Of a stretch of 64,000 bases of DNA, positions 41,494-51,219 are shown piece by piece. This stretch comes from Symsagittifera roscoffensis (Eukaryota > Xenacoelomorpha > Acoela > Convolutidae). Location: the NCBI RefSeq assembly GCF_963678635.1, contig NC_087063.1, positions 28,906,599 to 28,970,598 of the forward strand, in the 5' to 3' direction. Position numbers and translations under genes: made by a program. The first letter of the stretch is position 1. Each line of letters begins with the position of its first letter. Under the pieces are notes generated by a model. The model did not search any database. It was given only the letters and a program-made list of their open reading frames with translations, and was not told the origin of the DNA.

Positions 41494-43014
41494 TCAACGT
41501 CCCTTTGCCTTCCTTGCTTGGTGACCCTTCATGCCTGACCCGAATCGATTCAACAATATCTCGAAGATCTTCTCCGCTGTGTCGCGTTCCTCTTCCTTCT
41601 TTGCAACTACGCATTTCAGCGCCGTGCCTTCTATGTTGCTGAGTATCGGTGTGCAGGCTTGTCTCTCGTCATTCAAGTTGTCCTGTTCCAAATGTAGTCT
41701 CATGACTTCTACCCAAGTATTGATGCATCCGTCTGAGTCATCCTTAAATTCTTTTGGCTTCTTGAAGGTTTTCCTGGATTTGCCACCTCCTCTCTCACTC
41801 GAATCAGTGTTTCTCGTAGCGAACGCTTCTAATGTCCTATTCATCATCTCCCAGGTAATAGCCCACGTCATGGCATCAGGTCCCACATTTTTGCTTGTTG
41901 TGGACATTCCCCGGGCCGTTTGTCGTAGTTGTGGTACCACTCTTAATAATTGTCTTGGCCCCCCTGGACCGATGCTCGCTGCGACACGGGGTAACGGTAA
42001 TGGTGTTGACCCATGCTTATTCCGTTGTGGTTCCACGAAATCAACTCTGTTACCTTGCGTTACCGGCCTGTCTTGTGATGTAGAGTTTCTCAAGATGGCA
42101 TCAAGTTTGGCCTGTATGGCACATGAACTCACAGCCTGGTCCCTACTCGTTGTTTCCATTCTCGTTTCCAGACTCCCTAACTGGCTGTTCACAGCGTCGT
42201 ACCGTTGCTTCATTGCTTGCATTTTTTTGTTGATATTTTCCTCGCGGTCTTTGTCAGTGGCCTCTACCTTGTCTGACATTTGCTGCAGCTTCTCCTCCGT
42301 CGCCTTCGCCAGATTGAAGTAGTTGTCCAGGTACTCGTGTTTTTTGTATCTTAATTTTTTCTTTATCACTTCTCGATCCTGCTCGCTGCTCTTTAGTCTT
42401 CTGTCGATCTGGTCTAACTTCGCCATTAAATCGTCCAACTCAAGAGGAGTTGTTGTTTCATGGTCAGCTGTTTCCCCATGACTAGCTGTTGCCCCATGTT
42501 TGGCCTGATCGTCATCTCGGTTGGCCTCTGTTGTTCTCGTGGAAACTGTCCCAAACGTTTTAACTTTCTCGGCTTTTTGTTCTTCTTCCACTATGTCTCT
42601 CGATTTCATTCTGACCATCATTGCTATCTTCTCTGTGAATGACGTCCTTTTAGCTTGAGACTCGTCCTTTATTGTTTCTGGCGTGTTGCCCGTCGTGTCC
42701 TCCACAGTGTCTATCGGTGAGAATTCCATCGACTTTTGCTTCTGTTGTTCTGCATTCGGCATCGGTGTCGACTCCGTTGTTTTCTTCTCTACTTCATCAA
42801 AATTCTGATCTGGTGTCTCAACATCAATTTCTATAACAGGTTCCGTCCGTCCCTCTTCAGCGCTTCCTCTCTTCTTGTTTTCCTTTGCGCTTCTTGTGTT
42901 GACCATGCTCACTGAAAAGTTCTTCCTTGTTACTTTTTGGTCCGACGCATCAATTTTTGTTGTCTTCGACTCTCTAACTCTTTTTTCTGCTATTGGTACC
43001 CTACTACGCCTCAT
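41494..43014 (-). CDS. Gag-like polyprotein, N-terminal and capsid part
   Basis: 506 codons with no interruption, starting at ATG 43014 (MRRSRVPIAEKRV). A charged, low-complexity N-terminus (residues 1-190, Glu/Lys/Thr-rich) leads into a coiled coil (about 195-300; LDQIDRRLKSSEQDREVIKK), a Pro/Arg-rich linker and a capsid-like domain (about 390-506; KPKEFKDDSDGCINTWVEVM, then CTPILSNIEGTALKCVVAKK), which resembles Ty3/gypsy Gag (Retrotrans_gag type). It would form the virus-like particle. The frame ends at 41494 before the zinc knuckle, which follows in another frame. This is the only long uninterrupted gene of the element. Confidence 0.75.
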   Translation of the reverse strand: MRRSRVPIAEKRVRESKTTKIDASDQKVTRKNFSVSMVNTRSAKENKKRGSAEEGRTEPVIEIDVETPDQNFDEVEKKTTESTPMPNAEQQKQKSMEFSPIDTVEDTTGNTPETIKDESQAKRTSFTEKIAMMVRMKSRDIVEEEQKAEKVKTFGTVSTRTTEANRDDDQAKHGATASHGETADHETTTPLELDDLMAKLDQIDRRLKSSEQDREVIKKKLRYKKHEYLDNYFNLAKATEEKLQQMSDKVEATDKDREENINKKMQAMKQRYDAVNSQLGSLETRMETTSRDQAVSSCAIQAKLDAILRNSTSQDRPVTQGNRVDFVEPQRNKHGSTPLPLPRVAASIGPGGPRQLLRVVPQLRQTARGMSTTSKNVGPDAMTWAITWEMMNRTLEAFATRNTDSSERGGGKSRKTFKKPKEFKDDSDGCINTWVEVMRLHLEQDNLNDERQACTPILSNIEGTALKCVVAKKEEERDTAEKIFEILLNRFGSGMKGHQARKAKGR

Positions 43015-43197
43015 GTTTTTTATTTACAATTTATTCTATCTACAATACTAATACTCACAAATTTCTATTCTACGGATACAGTTTCTAAAAATATTCCTAA
43101 ATCTCTTAAGTAAAATAATTCTCCTATTCTTGATCTTAGTAAAAGGGTCTTTTGCAATTTAATCGTCCGGAGCGGTGCTTTTGCTTTTAATAGAGCG

Positions 43198-44030
43198 TTG
43201 AGCACTGTCCCAAGACCTTCTAGTACCGTCACACAACTTTATTGTACCGTCCCAAGAATTCCTGGTACTGTCCCAAGAATTATATGTACTGTCCCAAGAC
43301 TCTCTGGTGCTGTCCCAAGACTCTTAGGTACTGTCCCAAGACTTTCTGGTGCTGTCCCAAGACTTTCTGGTGATGTCCCAATACTCTTAGGTACTGTCTC
43401 AAGACTTCTCTCAACTGTCCCAAGACTTCTCTCAACTGTCCCAAGACTGCCTGTCCCAAGACTGCCTGTCCCAAGACTGCCTGTCCCAAGACTGCCTGTC
43501 CCAAGACTGCCTGTCCCAAGACTGCACTGTCCCAAGTCTGCCTGTCCCAAGACTGCCTGTCCCAAGACTGCCTGTTCCAATACTACTGTCCCAAGACAAC
43601 CTGTCCCAAGACTACTGTCCCAAGACTGCCTGTCCCAAGACTGCCTGTCCTAAGACTGCCTGTCCCAAGACTGCTGTCCCAAGACTGCCTGTCCCAAGAC
43701 TGCCTGTCCCAAGACTGCTTGTCCCATGACTACTGTCCCAAGACAGCCTGTCCCAAGACTGCCTGTCCCAAGACTACCTGTCCCAAGACTGCCTGTCCCA
43801 AGACTGCCTGTCCCAAGACTGCCTGTCCCAAGACTGCCTGTCCCAAGACTGCCTGTCCCAAGACTGCCTGTCCCAAGACTGCCTGTTCCAAGACTGCCTG
43901 TCCCAAGACTGCCTGTCCCAAGACTGCCTGTCCCAAGGCCACTGTCCCAAGACTTCCTGTCCCAAGACTGCCTGTCCCAAGACTGCCTGTCCCAAGACTT
44001 CTCGGTTCTGTCCCAAGACTTCTCCACTAA
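43198..44030. repeat. 15 bp minisatellite in the element leader
   Basis: The unit CTGTCCCAAGACTGC repeats about 40 times in the right two thirds. The left third (43198-43440) has older, longer variants (CTGTCCCAAGACTCTCTGGTG type, 21-30 bp). Unit length is a multiple of three, so every frame on both strands stays open and translates to PVPRL, CPKTA, LSQDC, VLGQA, SLGTG or QSWDR repeats. None has a gene-like context. The duplicate at 52926-53640 is about 110 bp shorter. Confidence 0.95.
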
Positions 44031-44085
44031 GAACTCTTCTCTTTCGTTGTCGGGACTCTTGAACCACTGTACTTGTTAACACCAC

Positions 44086-44829
44086 TTGAGCTCTTGTAAA
44101 AATTTTCCCAAAAAACCCAATCTTACTGGTCAGAAGTTAGAAATACCAACCCCCCCCCCTGTATTTTTTCCCTTTCAATATTTTGATGCAAGTTGAAACC
44201 CAACTTGTTCGGGGTGTCTTGTGATCACTGTTTGTTCAAAACCGATTAAAACTTTTTTATCAAAAGCGTCAAAATCTGAACAAAGAAAAAATAATGATAA
44301 AAATGGAAAAATAAACCCACCTAAAATTCAAAGGTGACCTGTGTCAACCCTTTATTTGAACAACAACAAAAAAAAATGTCTGGTGCCTGATTGCGACGCG
44401 TTTTCCACCACCCTGCTAGCGATCTTATGGGGTATCACAAAAACTGTCTACGTCCGTTCCCCCCACCCGATCCGACCAGGGTACCTACCTTAATTCGATG
44501 TTAAATTTGGATATCCGCTTCTTATAATCAACGCGTGTTAGAATCAAATGTAACTAAATCGATGATGTCGATCAATTAGTTACTCTAATGTGTCCCCCCT
44601 TTTTAAAATTTACAACCGCCAACCTCTAACCTAGCCAGCCCCCCTTCTAACCTCCCGCCTCTTTAGCCCCCCTCCTAAGCCGAAAATTATCTTAAGCGCC
44701 GAGTGCTAAACCTCTTGAGAGAAAACCGTAGAACCCGTTTCCAGGCCTGCATGACTAAAAACGTTCCTCAAAACAGTGGGGTTCCGCTTATCCAATTTTA
44801 CACTTATCTCCTATAATGTAATGTGGATT
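44086..44829. other. Leader segment, no gene seen
   Basis: Contains a run of ten C residues near 44150, AT-rich DNA and a C-rich stretch (44590-44690). Stops are frequent in all frames. Confidence 0.5.
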
Positions 44830-45111
44830 TTAACGAAACCCGTTTGACCAACTTGAGAACACCCCCGTCCTCTCTTGTTGCTCTGATTCCGTGCTCGTTG
44901 TTTCCTTTACTTGTCCTTGACTTGTCCTGCACCTGATCACCAGCACCACTTTCCCACTTGGCTGGTCACCTGTTCCAGTCAGGCCTCCTAATGGTCCAGC
45001 TAAGTCCCTGTGAAAAACTTTCCCACTCGACTGGCCTTCTGTTCCAGTCAAGTCTACTAATGGTCCAGCTAAGTTGCAAGCTATCTGAAAACCCTTCACA
45101 ACGCCCCACAC
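44830..45111 (-). CDS. Upstream ORF in the leader (93 codons), possibly chance
   Basis: Starts at ATG 45111 and ends at 44830. It contains an internal repeat of about 25 residues (LAGPLVDLTGTEGQSSGKV and LAGPLGGLTGTGDQPSGKV) that mirrors a 75 bp tandem duplication in the DNA. In the duplicate (54451-54732) it is intact with one amino-acid change. Being open in both copies is weak evidence at 2% divergence. It lies on the element strand, so it could act as an upstream ORF. Product unknown. Confidence 0.3.
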   Translation of the reverse strand: MWGVVKGFQIACNLAGPLVDLTGTEGQSSGKVFHRDLAGPLGGLTGTGDQPSGKVVLVIRCRTSQGQVKETTSTESEQQERTGVFSSWSNGFR

Positions 45112-45520
45112 TCGGGCATCTTTTCAGATTGCTGAAATGATCGAAACGATCGGTCTTATAAAAAACAGTACACTACTTAATGTAAAGAATTGATCCAACT
45201 AATTTGCTGTCAAAGTCACTGTCATTTTTTTGTTTTATGGTTTTTGTTCCTTTTTCTATTCTTTTTCGGTTTTTGTTTCTCTTTTTTTCTTTTGTTTGCT
45301 TTTTCGTCCCCTTAGTTACTACCCCCCTTACTCGGTTAGCTAAACCTCGTTCGGAGAGCGAACCAGGAAGTTTTATCGAGTTTTCTTAAAAAGCTATTAC
45401 GGTACAACCGGAAGGTTTACACGTTCCCGCTGAACCGTACCACCGGTACTCTAGAATGGGCATGTAGCCCGGAACTGTGTCAAGTGGGTTCGACTCCGTA
45501 GTCATGATGTCGTATAAACA

Positions 45521-45533
45521 CCCAGGAGCGCCA
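45521..45533 (-). promoter_or_regulatory. Candidate primer-binding site
   Basis: On the element strand, TGGCGCTCCTGGG begins with the TGG expected opposite a tRNA CCA end. It lies 13 nt inside the LTR end, a larger gap than the usual 0-5 nt. I cannot match it to a particular tRNA. Confidence 0.3.
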
Positions 45534-45546
45534 TAAAAACAATATC

Positions 45547-46412
45547 TAACAGTAGCCTGCTTCGGTCACATTTGAGGTTAAAGAAAAATAGGCCCTATAA
45601 CCATTGGCTCAAGAGTCAGGGACACTATCTCTTGTGTATTTCTACCTCGAACGGTCGGAGCCAATTCGGTTCACTTGCGACATGAGACTGAAAACCCGTT
45701 ACAGCTTAAAGGCCACTACCAAAATACCCCCCACTCTAGAAAATAAGAACGTCCCCATACTTAGGTCTCAAAATACCCAAAATACACGAACGCCGTTAAA
45801 AACAAGGTCGGAACAATCCGTACAGTTACTTTTTATTAGACAGTGGAACTTTGATCCATTTCAGATGGATCAACCTAAAACTCTCCTTACCTTAACATAA
45901 CAATCATAAAACACACTCAAGAAAATTAAATTGGGTACTCACATAGCAGCACACTCGAGAATTAGAGGTAACTAAATTAGTAAGCAACTTGAGAAAAATT
46001 GGGAAATTAAGTTTGGTTCAATAAATTCTAATCGAACAAGTTTTATCTCAAGAATGGAGTTTTGGTTCTGGACCATTGGGACACCTCGGTTGTCCACCTT
46101 TCCACCGAAGGTTCACTCTGGTCCAACTCAATTTCGATGTTCTTTGTTTTCTGTATCAAGATAGGACAGCTCTACTCTCGTGTTATTTAGATGTCAGAAA
46201 CTGCGAATAGCAATTTCCCGCTGCTTAAAACGACCACTTTGCCGCGATTATTATCCGGTCGTTCTGATCTTGTATTTCTGAGATTTTCAGTTTTCGCAAG
46301 AAAGTTGAGCATGACAGGCTCAATTCGAATTTTTGAAAATTTAAATTTCCTCCCAAAATTACGTAGTTCGTATTCCTCAAGGTCAAACTTCCAAACATGA
46401 CCGACTGGCACA
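45547..46412 (-). repeat. 5' LTR of the giant element
   Basis: 866 bp, direct repeat of 24365-25230. On the element strand it begins TGTGCCAGTCGGTCAT at 46412, immediately preceded by the near-duplicated target sequence (CGGGA on this strand), and ends GGCTACTGTTA at 45547. Present again in the tandem duplicate at 55168-56031. Confidence 0.8.
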
Positions 46413-47430
46413 TCCCGAGTCATGTTCATTGTAAGCATTCATCACTTCTGTAGCAGTAGCTGTAGTACCAACAGTACAAATAGTACCCGGATCAGTACCG
46501 TTGAGATTTTGTTGTCAATCAGTGAGTTGCAGGGCTAAAACAGTGATGTTGATTAATTGCAGATTAGTATGTGGACAATTGTGCTTCACAATTTAACGAA
46601 ACAAAAACGATGTTTTTGTCACATACAATTAAAATGGTCAATACGTGTTCCTCTTCGAGTTTATTTTTGCACCGTTCGTCAATTTTTCCTGGTCAACATC
46701 ATTTGATTCCTGCTTGCACGAGGTTGTCGCATCCGGCTCGTTCGGTTCCTGCTTTCACCAGGTCGTTGCATCCGGATCGTTTGATCATTTCTGCACAGCT
46801 CATGTTTGTTACAGGTTGTCTTGCTCGTGGTTTTCCTGGACTTGGACTGCTGGTTCCGAATGGATTTCCTACGGTAGTCCGTCTCGTCGCCTGCCTTGTC
46901 GCTGTTGTCGTGATTCTGTCTAGATGCGCGCACATGGATTAAATTGATTGCCTTAGTGCTAAAACAGTTTGCGCACTTGTAAAAAACATGTCTTTTTCTT
47001 TTTTGCTATCGAAAAACATATAGATCGATGGGTTTGTATCTTTTTTTTTAAAACGCGCACAATTTCAATCACTCTGATTATTGCCGATTTCATCCTCGCA
47101 GATCAAGTTTGACCTGCTTCGACTCGCTTTGAATGGTGATTAGCACCCCTCATAGGTGTTCCGCACAGAGTCATATTTTTAAGTGGGAGATAGCAGCTTT
47201 GGTTCGAGCCCAGATCTTTGATTTGCTCTTATCCTCTTCCAGCATTCAGGTGACATCAGATGCTCTGCAATTCTGTAGCTGCCGATGAATCCCTCCATAC
47301 CAAAGATTGTGCTAGTTAACTTTTTCAGTCCCGCCTCCCTCTTCTCACATCGCTTGTCAGCAAACTGGTGAACCAGTACTCTTTTTTGCGATAACTGTAA
47401 GTCGCATTCTGAAAGAAAACCAGTCATGAA
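46413..47430 (-). pseudogene. Upstream part of the gene-like unit split by the element
   Basis: Immediately outside the 5' LTR the minus strand reads GTDPGTICTVGTTATATEV, aligning with TAPGTVGTIVTAPEV of copy A (20484-20714), so this is the missing upstream part of copy B. Further upstream a minus-strand block 46935-46679 contains a 26-residue repeat (GCNDLVKAGTERAGCDNLVQ) produced by a 39 bp tandem duplication. Then an exon-like block 47408-47179 starts after TTTTCTTTCAG and reads ECDLQLSQKRVLVHQFADKR to a TAA at 47179. Linking these blocks into one gene is inference. Confidence 0.4.
47179..47408 (-). CDS. Exon-like block, unknown protein
   Basis: About 76 codons on the minus strand after a strong worm-type acceptor (TTTTCTTTCAG). 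It contains FGMEGFIGSYRIAEHLMSPE and ends LEPKLLSPT then TAA. Duplicated at 56799-57028 with four amino-acid differences and no stop. It could be a last exon. No family recognised. Confidence 0.4.
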
Positions 47431-49384
47431 TTAAAAAAGAAAAATGAGAAATGTTAAGGGAATCCGCAAAACAGTCAATTCCCGAACTGATTACGAATCG
47501 AATGCTCTGCGGAACATAAGATCAGAATTCTAAGCACTGTCATTGGAATCCAGGATCAAATCTCGGAACATTGCCAAATAAAATTTTTGAATGAAGCCAT
47601 TTAGGATTTGACAACGGTACCTCAATTGTGAAAAAAAATTGTGAATTGTGAACCTTTGTTATGATTTAAATTTCTTTAAAGAATGTCTTTCAGGCCACGA
47701 TATTTTTGATGCACGTTTACTTTTGATTCACGTTGGCTGTTAAAAAATGGATCGATTGGCAAGGATTTGATCCTTCAACACCTGCCTTTGTAATCATAAT
47801 CGTTACACTAGAACAGCAGACGCGTCAACAGATTTAGATAAATGCAATAAATACTGAAAGTAAAGCATAAATAAAACGGGTCTTCCGCTAAAACATTGCC
47901 ACCGGAGGAGAAACGAGACAAAGACCCTCGTACGTAACCATCTGAGCTTCCAATAAGGCCAATAAAAAAATTCTTCTTAACACTAATTGGCCTTGGGGAA
48001 TTTGCCCCAATTCAAGTGTTTAGTTTCAACTGCTTCCGCAGTTATTCTTGATTACTATCCTTATTCGTCCTTTGCAAATAAGTTTTACGAGTTTATCTGA
48101 GATGCAAAAACATTTTATTTTCTTGCCCCATCTTGAATATCTTAAGAAAACTGTATGAAAACAATGACATCTAAAAAAATTTGAGATTGTAAAATGATAA
48201 TCTACTTATGTACTCCAAGCTAGTTATATCGGATTGATCAATAAAGAAATCGAATCGAAAATAGATGAAATTATTTAGGTTGAATCATTTAGGTTTTGCT
48301 ATTGTCAGTATTTGGGATTTTGCCAAACTGCATCGAACTGTTGTCAGTATCTAGGAGTTTGAGAACTGCAACGAACGGTTGTCAATATTTGGGTTTTTCC
48401 ACTACTGTCATGTATTTAACTTTTTTGTTCCAAGTTCGTTTTAGGTTATCAGTCAGTATAATGAAGTTTTCTCATTGACTTAAAATTTGCACTTTAATTG
48501 GAACAACTGATGAGTATTTGAGATGGATTTCCTCGCAACAAACTATTGTCAGTATTTGGAACTCTGGAAAACTGCAACGAACTATTTCAAAATAAGCCAT
48601 GGGCGATAGACTAAATGGCGTCATTACACATGTGTCAGTCTAAAAATAAATTTTTCCTAAGTTTTTTAGTGATCAAAAATTTAGGCCATAGAAAAAAAGA
48701 ATCACATCCTTTCATGTTTTTCAGTTTCCGTCCCACACTCTGATCTCTCTAAATATTCACCAAGGGTAGATAACAGGTAGTTTAATCGGATTGTTAGAAA
48801 TAATGATCTCCTTAGAATAACAATTTTAACCATTTGAAGAGCGTATGATAATCACGGAGCATGAAATCTAACACTTGAAATCAGCAATAAAGAAAATGTC
48901 AAGAAACAATTAGTGACTCTTTTAGTTGCCGGCTCAAAACAATTTGATCGAGTTAGGTTTACTCTTTGAAATCACACTAAAATTTATGCTTTTCAATTTA
49001 GCAAATTGTTAATTACTGAATGATGTGGATAACTTAAATAACATCCACTACATTTATTCATTACTGCAACTCTTTCAAACTCTGTATAAAAAACTTCTTT
49101 ATTCAATGATTACTGGATCTCCTGAATTCGGGTCACTAAAAATCATTATGATTAAATCCGAAACCGTTGAATTCATCTGCAAATCAAACTAATACCCGAA
49201 TCGACATACGATTCGCCGTAGAAACCGACGAGTAAACGGACACGAATAGATACAAACCGATATACGAACCAACCTTAAAAAATAACCCACATACAAATCA
49301 ATGCACAAACCGTCAAACGAATCCACAAAAAAGCGCATCAAATAATGATCAAGAAATTGTCGAGACGCAAAAATTTTTGACAAA
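47431..49384. other. AT-rich intergenic stretch, no gene seen
   Basis: No coding signal. It contains the dispersed 40-45 bp motif at 48300-48590 and, near 49190-49330, a run with several CGA(A/T)TC(G/A)AC-like and ACAAACCG motifs. Confidence 0.5.
48300..48590. repeat. Imperfect 40-45 bp repeats
   Basis: Four imperfect copies of TTGTCAGTATTTGGGA followed by a spacer and AACTGCAACGAAC, three in tandem (48302-48415) and one at about 48546. The same group is in unit B at 57919-58210. Confidence 0.7.
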
Positions 49385-50170
49385 ATGGCAGGAAAAGGAT
49401 TGATAAACAAATATCGAAAAAGGCAAACAAAGGCTAGTTTCAGAAATGGTGGACAGAACTTGACATTGGAAGTTGACAATCTTGCTCTAAAAATAGCAAT
49501 AACATGGCAACGAAGTCATTCGATTGCAGTAGCAGCAGGAATTATGCAGATGTTATTTCTACGCGGTATCAAAGAAACACCGTGGAACAAAAAAAAAGGA
49601 GGAGCTTGGTCGATCTTCTTTATTCAGAATTAATGCTAATCGAATATGCACCTGTGTTATAAATCATCAGAACAGATCGGCACCCTCTGAACAATTAGGA
49701 ACCTCGTCAATTATGGAATCACCAGGAACCTCGATATCAACAGCATCAGCAACCTAACAACCATTAGCTCTTCCAGCACCCTCAGAACTATCACAATGAT
49801 CAGCAAACGCATCCTTATAAAGCTACCATCAAAGCATGTGATTCCTTGCGAGACTCTAGGCAGAGAGCACTAGCGACACAAAAACAGTAGCGCACACCAA
49901 CAGGACTCAAAAGACTTTGGCACCAAGCTCTGTTTTATGTTCGATGCCATATAATTAGCCTTCAAGGACTAATTTACGGGATTGAAAAGGACGCCCAGAG
50001 AATGAAATGCGGTAAAGGTGTCGCATTGGTTTTGTGATTGCTCGTTTAATTAAGAAACTGCGATCTTCTGAAGATTTCAAGTACAACTTGGCCAAAATGA
50101 CAAATACGGGAAACATTGAAAATATCATCAAAACTAGTCGAGCACGACTTAGAATTACAGGCTTCAAAGC
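49385..50170 (+). pseudogene. Decayed plus-strand protein gene, unit A copy
   Basis: Blocks run in one direction. First, ATG 49385 (MAGKGLINKYRKRQTK, then NLALKIAITWQRSHSIAVAA) is open 82 codons, with an extra A in a poly-A run near 49595 shifting the frame relative to unit B. Second, a Ser/Pro/Thr-rich linker (APSEQLGTSSIMESPGTSIS) has two stops. Third, a basic block (49850-50035; KRLWHQALFYVRCHIISLQG) has a TAG that unit B lacks. Fourth, a tail (NTGNIENIIKTSRARLRITG) ends in TAG near 50192. The blocks look like one protein of about 250 residues. Not recognised; possibly another mobile element's gene. Confidence 0.4.
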
Positions 50171-50289
50171 ATTCGTTACTTCTCCGCCGACATAGCAACC
50201 GCCGAAATAGAAGCTCACTCTACAAATTTTTGTAAGCCCAAGAAAACATTTTCTGAAATTAGAAGTGACCTTTTTTTTGCTTTAAAGCA

Positions 50290-50460
50290 TTTGCGTTTGT
50301 TTCATTGAGAAGCACAGAGCTTCAAGGATTACGCGTGGATATCTGGGACACAGCTGAAGACTGGGGGCGAGGAGGTTACCAGGCTCGCATTCAAGCTCCT
50401 CATTGTCAACATAATTGTACACCGAATCTGAGCTTTTTCTGTTTTGCAGTTAGGTCAATT
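50290..50460 (+). other. Short open block, possibly an exon
   Basis: The plus-strand block reads TELQGLRVDIWDTAEDWGRG then GYQARIQAPHCQHNC, with more G+C than its flanks. It is followed by TTTTGCAG near 50445. Present and open in unit B (59930-60100). Unknown function; may be another exon of the plus-strand gene before it. Confidence 0.3.
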
Positions 50461-51109
50461 TATTTTAGATACCTAAAAATTTTTTACTTAGAAAAATATC
50501 TCTCAGGTTTATTGGTCCACGCATCCCTTATATGGACTAGTTACAGTCTAGTTAAGTTATTTGATCCTTTAAAAAACAAGACACTTGTCTACTGCAGTAC
50601 CAGGTCCATTAATATCTCTCCACTCGTACGAACAAAAGCGAGATCGGAATTTTAGAGCATTTAAAATAGTTAAACATTTTAAATCAAATCTACTTAAAAC
50701 TCTCAAACTTAGTCAAATTTAGTCAAATTTATGAATAAACCCACTTTTGGTTACTTTTCTTAGCTTTTCTAGCACCGAAGACTCATAGATATAAATCGAT
50801 TGTCATGGATTTTTATTGACTGAAATGTTGCTAATATAATCATTTATCATGGCAAATTTAGATAACCTAATATTTTTTGATCCATTATAATCGATTATAA
50901 TCAATTTTTGTTTTCAATATAATGGACTACTTTTTGTAGATAAAATCCATGAAAATTGAATGAACTTTGTAAACTATGACTGTATATTTTGCAAATTTCT
51001 GCAAAAATTAATACCTGCAGCCTCAAAATTTTTGTCAAATTACGATTCATCTAGTGTTGCGGGAGTGCTCAGAAAGTCAACTTGGCCGACCTGAAAAAAA
51101 ATTGACTAA
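50461..51109. other. AT-rich stretch to the duplication junction, no gene seen
   Basis: Very AT-rich, with short repeats (AGTCAAATTT twice near 50710; TTATAATCGATTATAATC near 50885-50902). The junction of units A and B is at 51109. Confidence 0.6.
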
Positions 51110-51219
51110 CCCCATCGATGAACTTTGAAGCGATGCTGAAGTTCCTTCTGTTTGTTGACTCTTCAGGTTCACTCCTTCGTCTCAAGCTCTCAAGATCGTC
51201 CAGGAACCGATCAATTGAT

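Larger units (their letters stand above)
43015..45546 (-). promoter_or_regulatory. 2.5 kb leader of the giant element
   Basis: Between the 5' LTR and the gag ATG lies an unusually long leader. It holds the 15 bp minisatellite (43198-44030), a C-run near 44150, an AT-rich part, a 94-codon open frame (44830-45111) and a candidate primer-binding site near 45521-45533. Typical Ty3/gypsy leaders are a few hundred bp. Function of the length is unknown. Confidence 0.6.
22737..46412 (-). mobile_element. Giant Ty3/gypsy-type LTR retrotransposon with accessory ORF3
   Basis: On the minus strand: 866 bp LTR (45547-46412), leader, gag, protease, reverse transcriptase, RNase H, integrase, a macro-like tail, the accessory ORF3 region, then an 866 bp LTR (24365-25230) about 96% identical to the first, followed by rearranged partial LTRs to 22737. 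The domain order PR-RT-RH-IN defines Ty3/gypsy (Metaviridae). Flanks show near-identical 5 bp sequences, TCCTG (22732-22736) and TCCCG (46413-46417), as target-site duplications. LTRs start TGTGCC and end CTGTTA, so the usual CA end is missing. The core element is about 22 kb, much larger than the 5-9 kb usual for this group, mainly because of ORF3. Base composition (about 50% G+C) differs sharply from the AT-rich surroundings. Gag is uninterrupted through its first 506 codons; the rest is decayed. Confidence 0.85.
41384..51109. repeat. Segmental tandem duplication, unit A (9,726 bp)
   Basis: The segment from ACCCCATCGATGAAC (41383) to AAAATTGACTA (51108) recurs directly at 51110-60734 in the same orientation with about 97-98% identity. 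It includes the left part of gag, the leader, the 5' LTR and about 4.7 kb of flank. The junction at 51108-51110 shows at most 1 bp of shared sequence, pointing to end-joining or a replication error rather than recombination between repeats. Confidence 0.95.

Noticed and set aside
43198-44030. Possible CRISPR array (regular short repeats)
   Set aside because: Units are contiguous with no unique spacers, no leader or cas genes, and the context is eukaryotic.
43239-44079. Long open frames on both strands over the minisatellite (PVPRL, VLGQA and similar repeats), also at 52926-53640
   Set aside because: A 15 bp unit without stop codons keeps all six frames open. No frame has a gene-like start, end or neighbour.
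46571-46942. 123-codon plus-strand frame in unit A (and 56190-56561)
   Set aside because: It accumulates more amino-acid changes between duplicates (five) than the overlapping minus-strand frames (two to four). Its composition is Ser/Leu-rich and it overlaps the 39 bp tandem repeat.
47758-47818. tRNA-like sequence on the minus strand (A-box-like TAGTGTAACG, B-box-like GGATCAAATCC), duplicated near 57372-57432
   Set aside because: Box spacing is right, but the acceptor arms do not pair and the T-stem is imperfect, so at best it is a relic of a tRNA-derived repeat.
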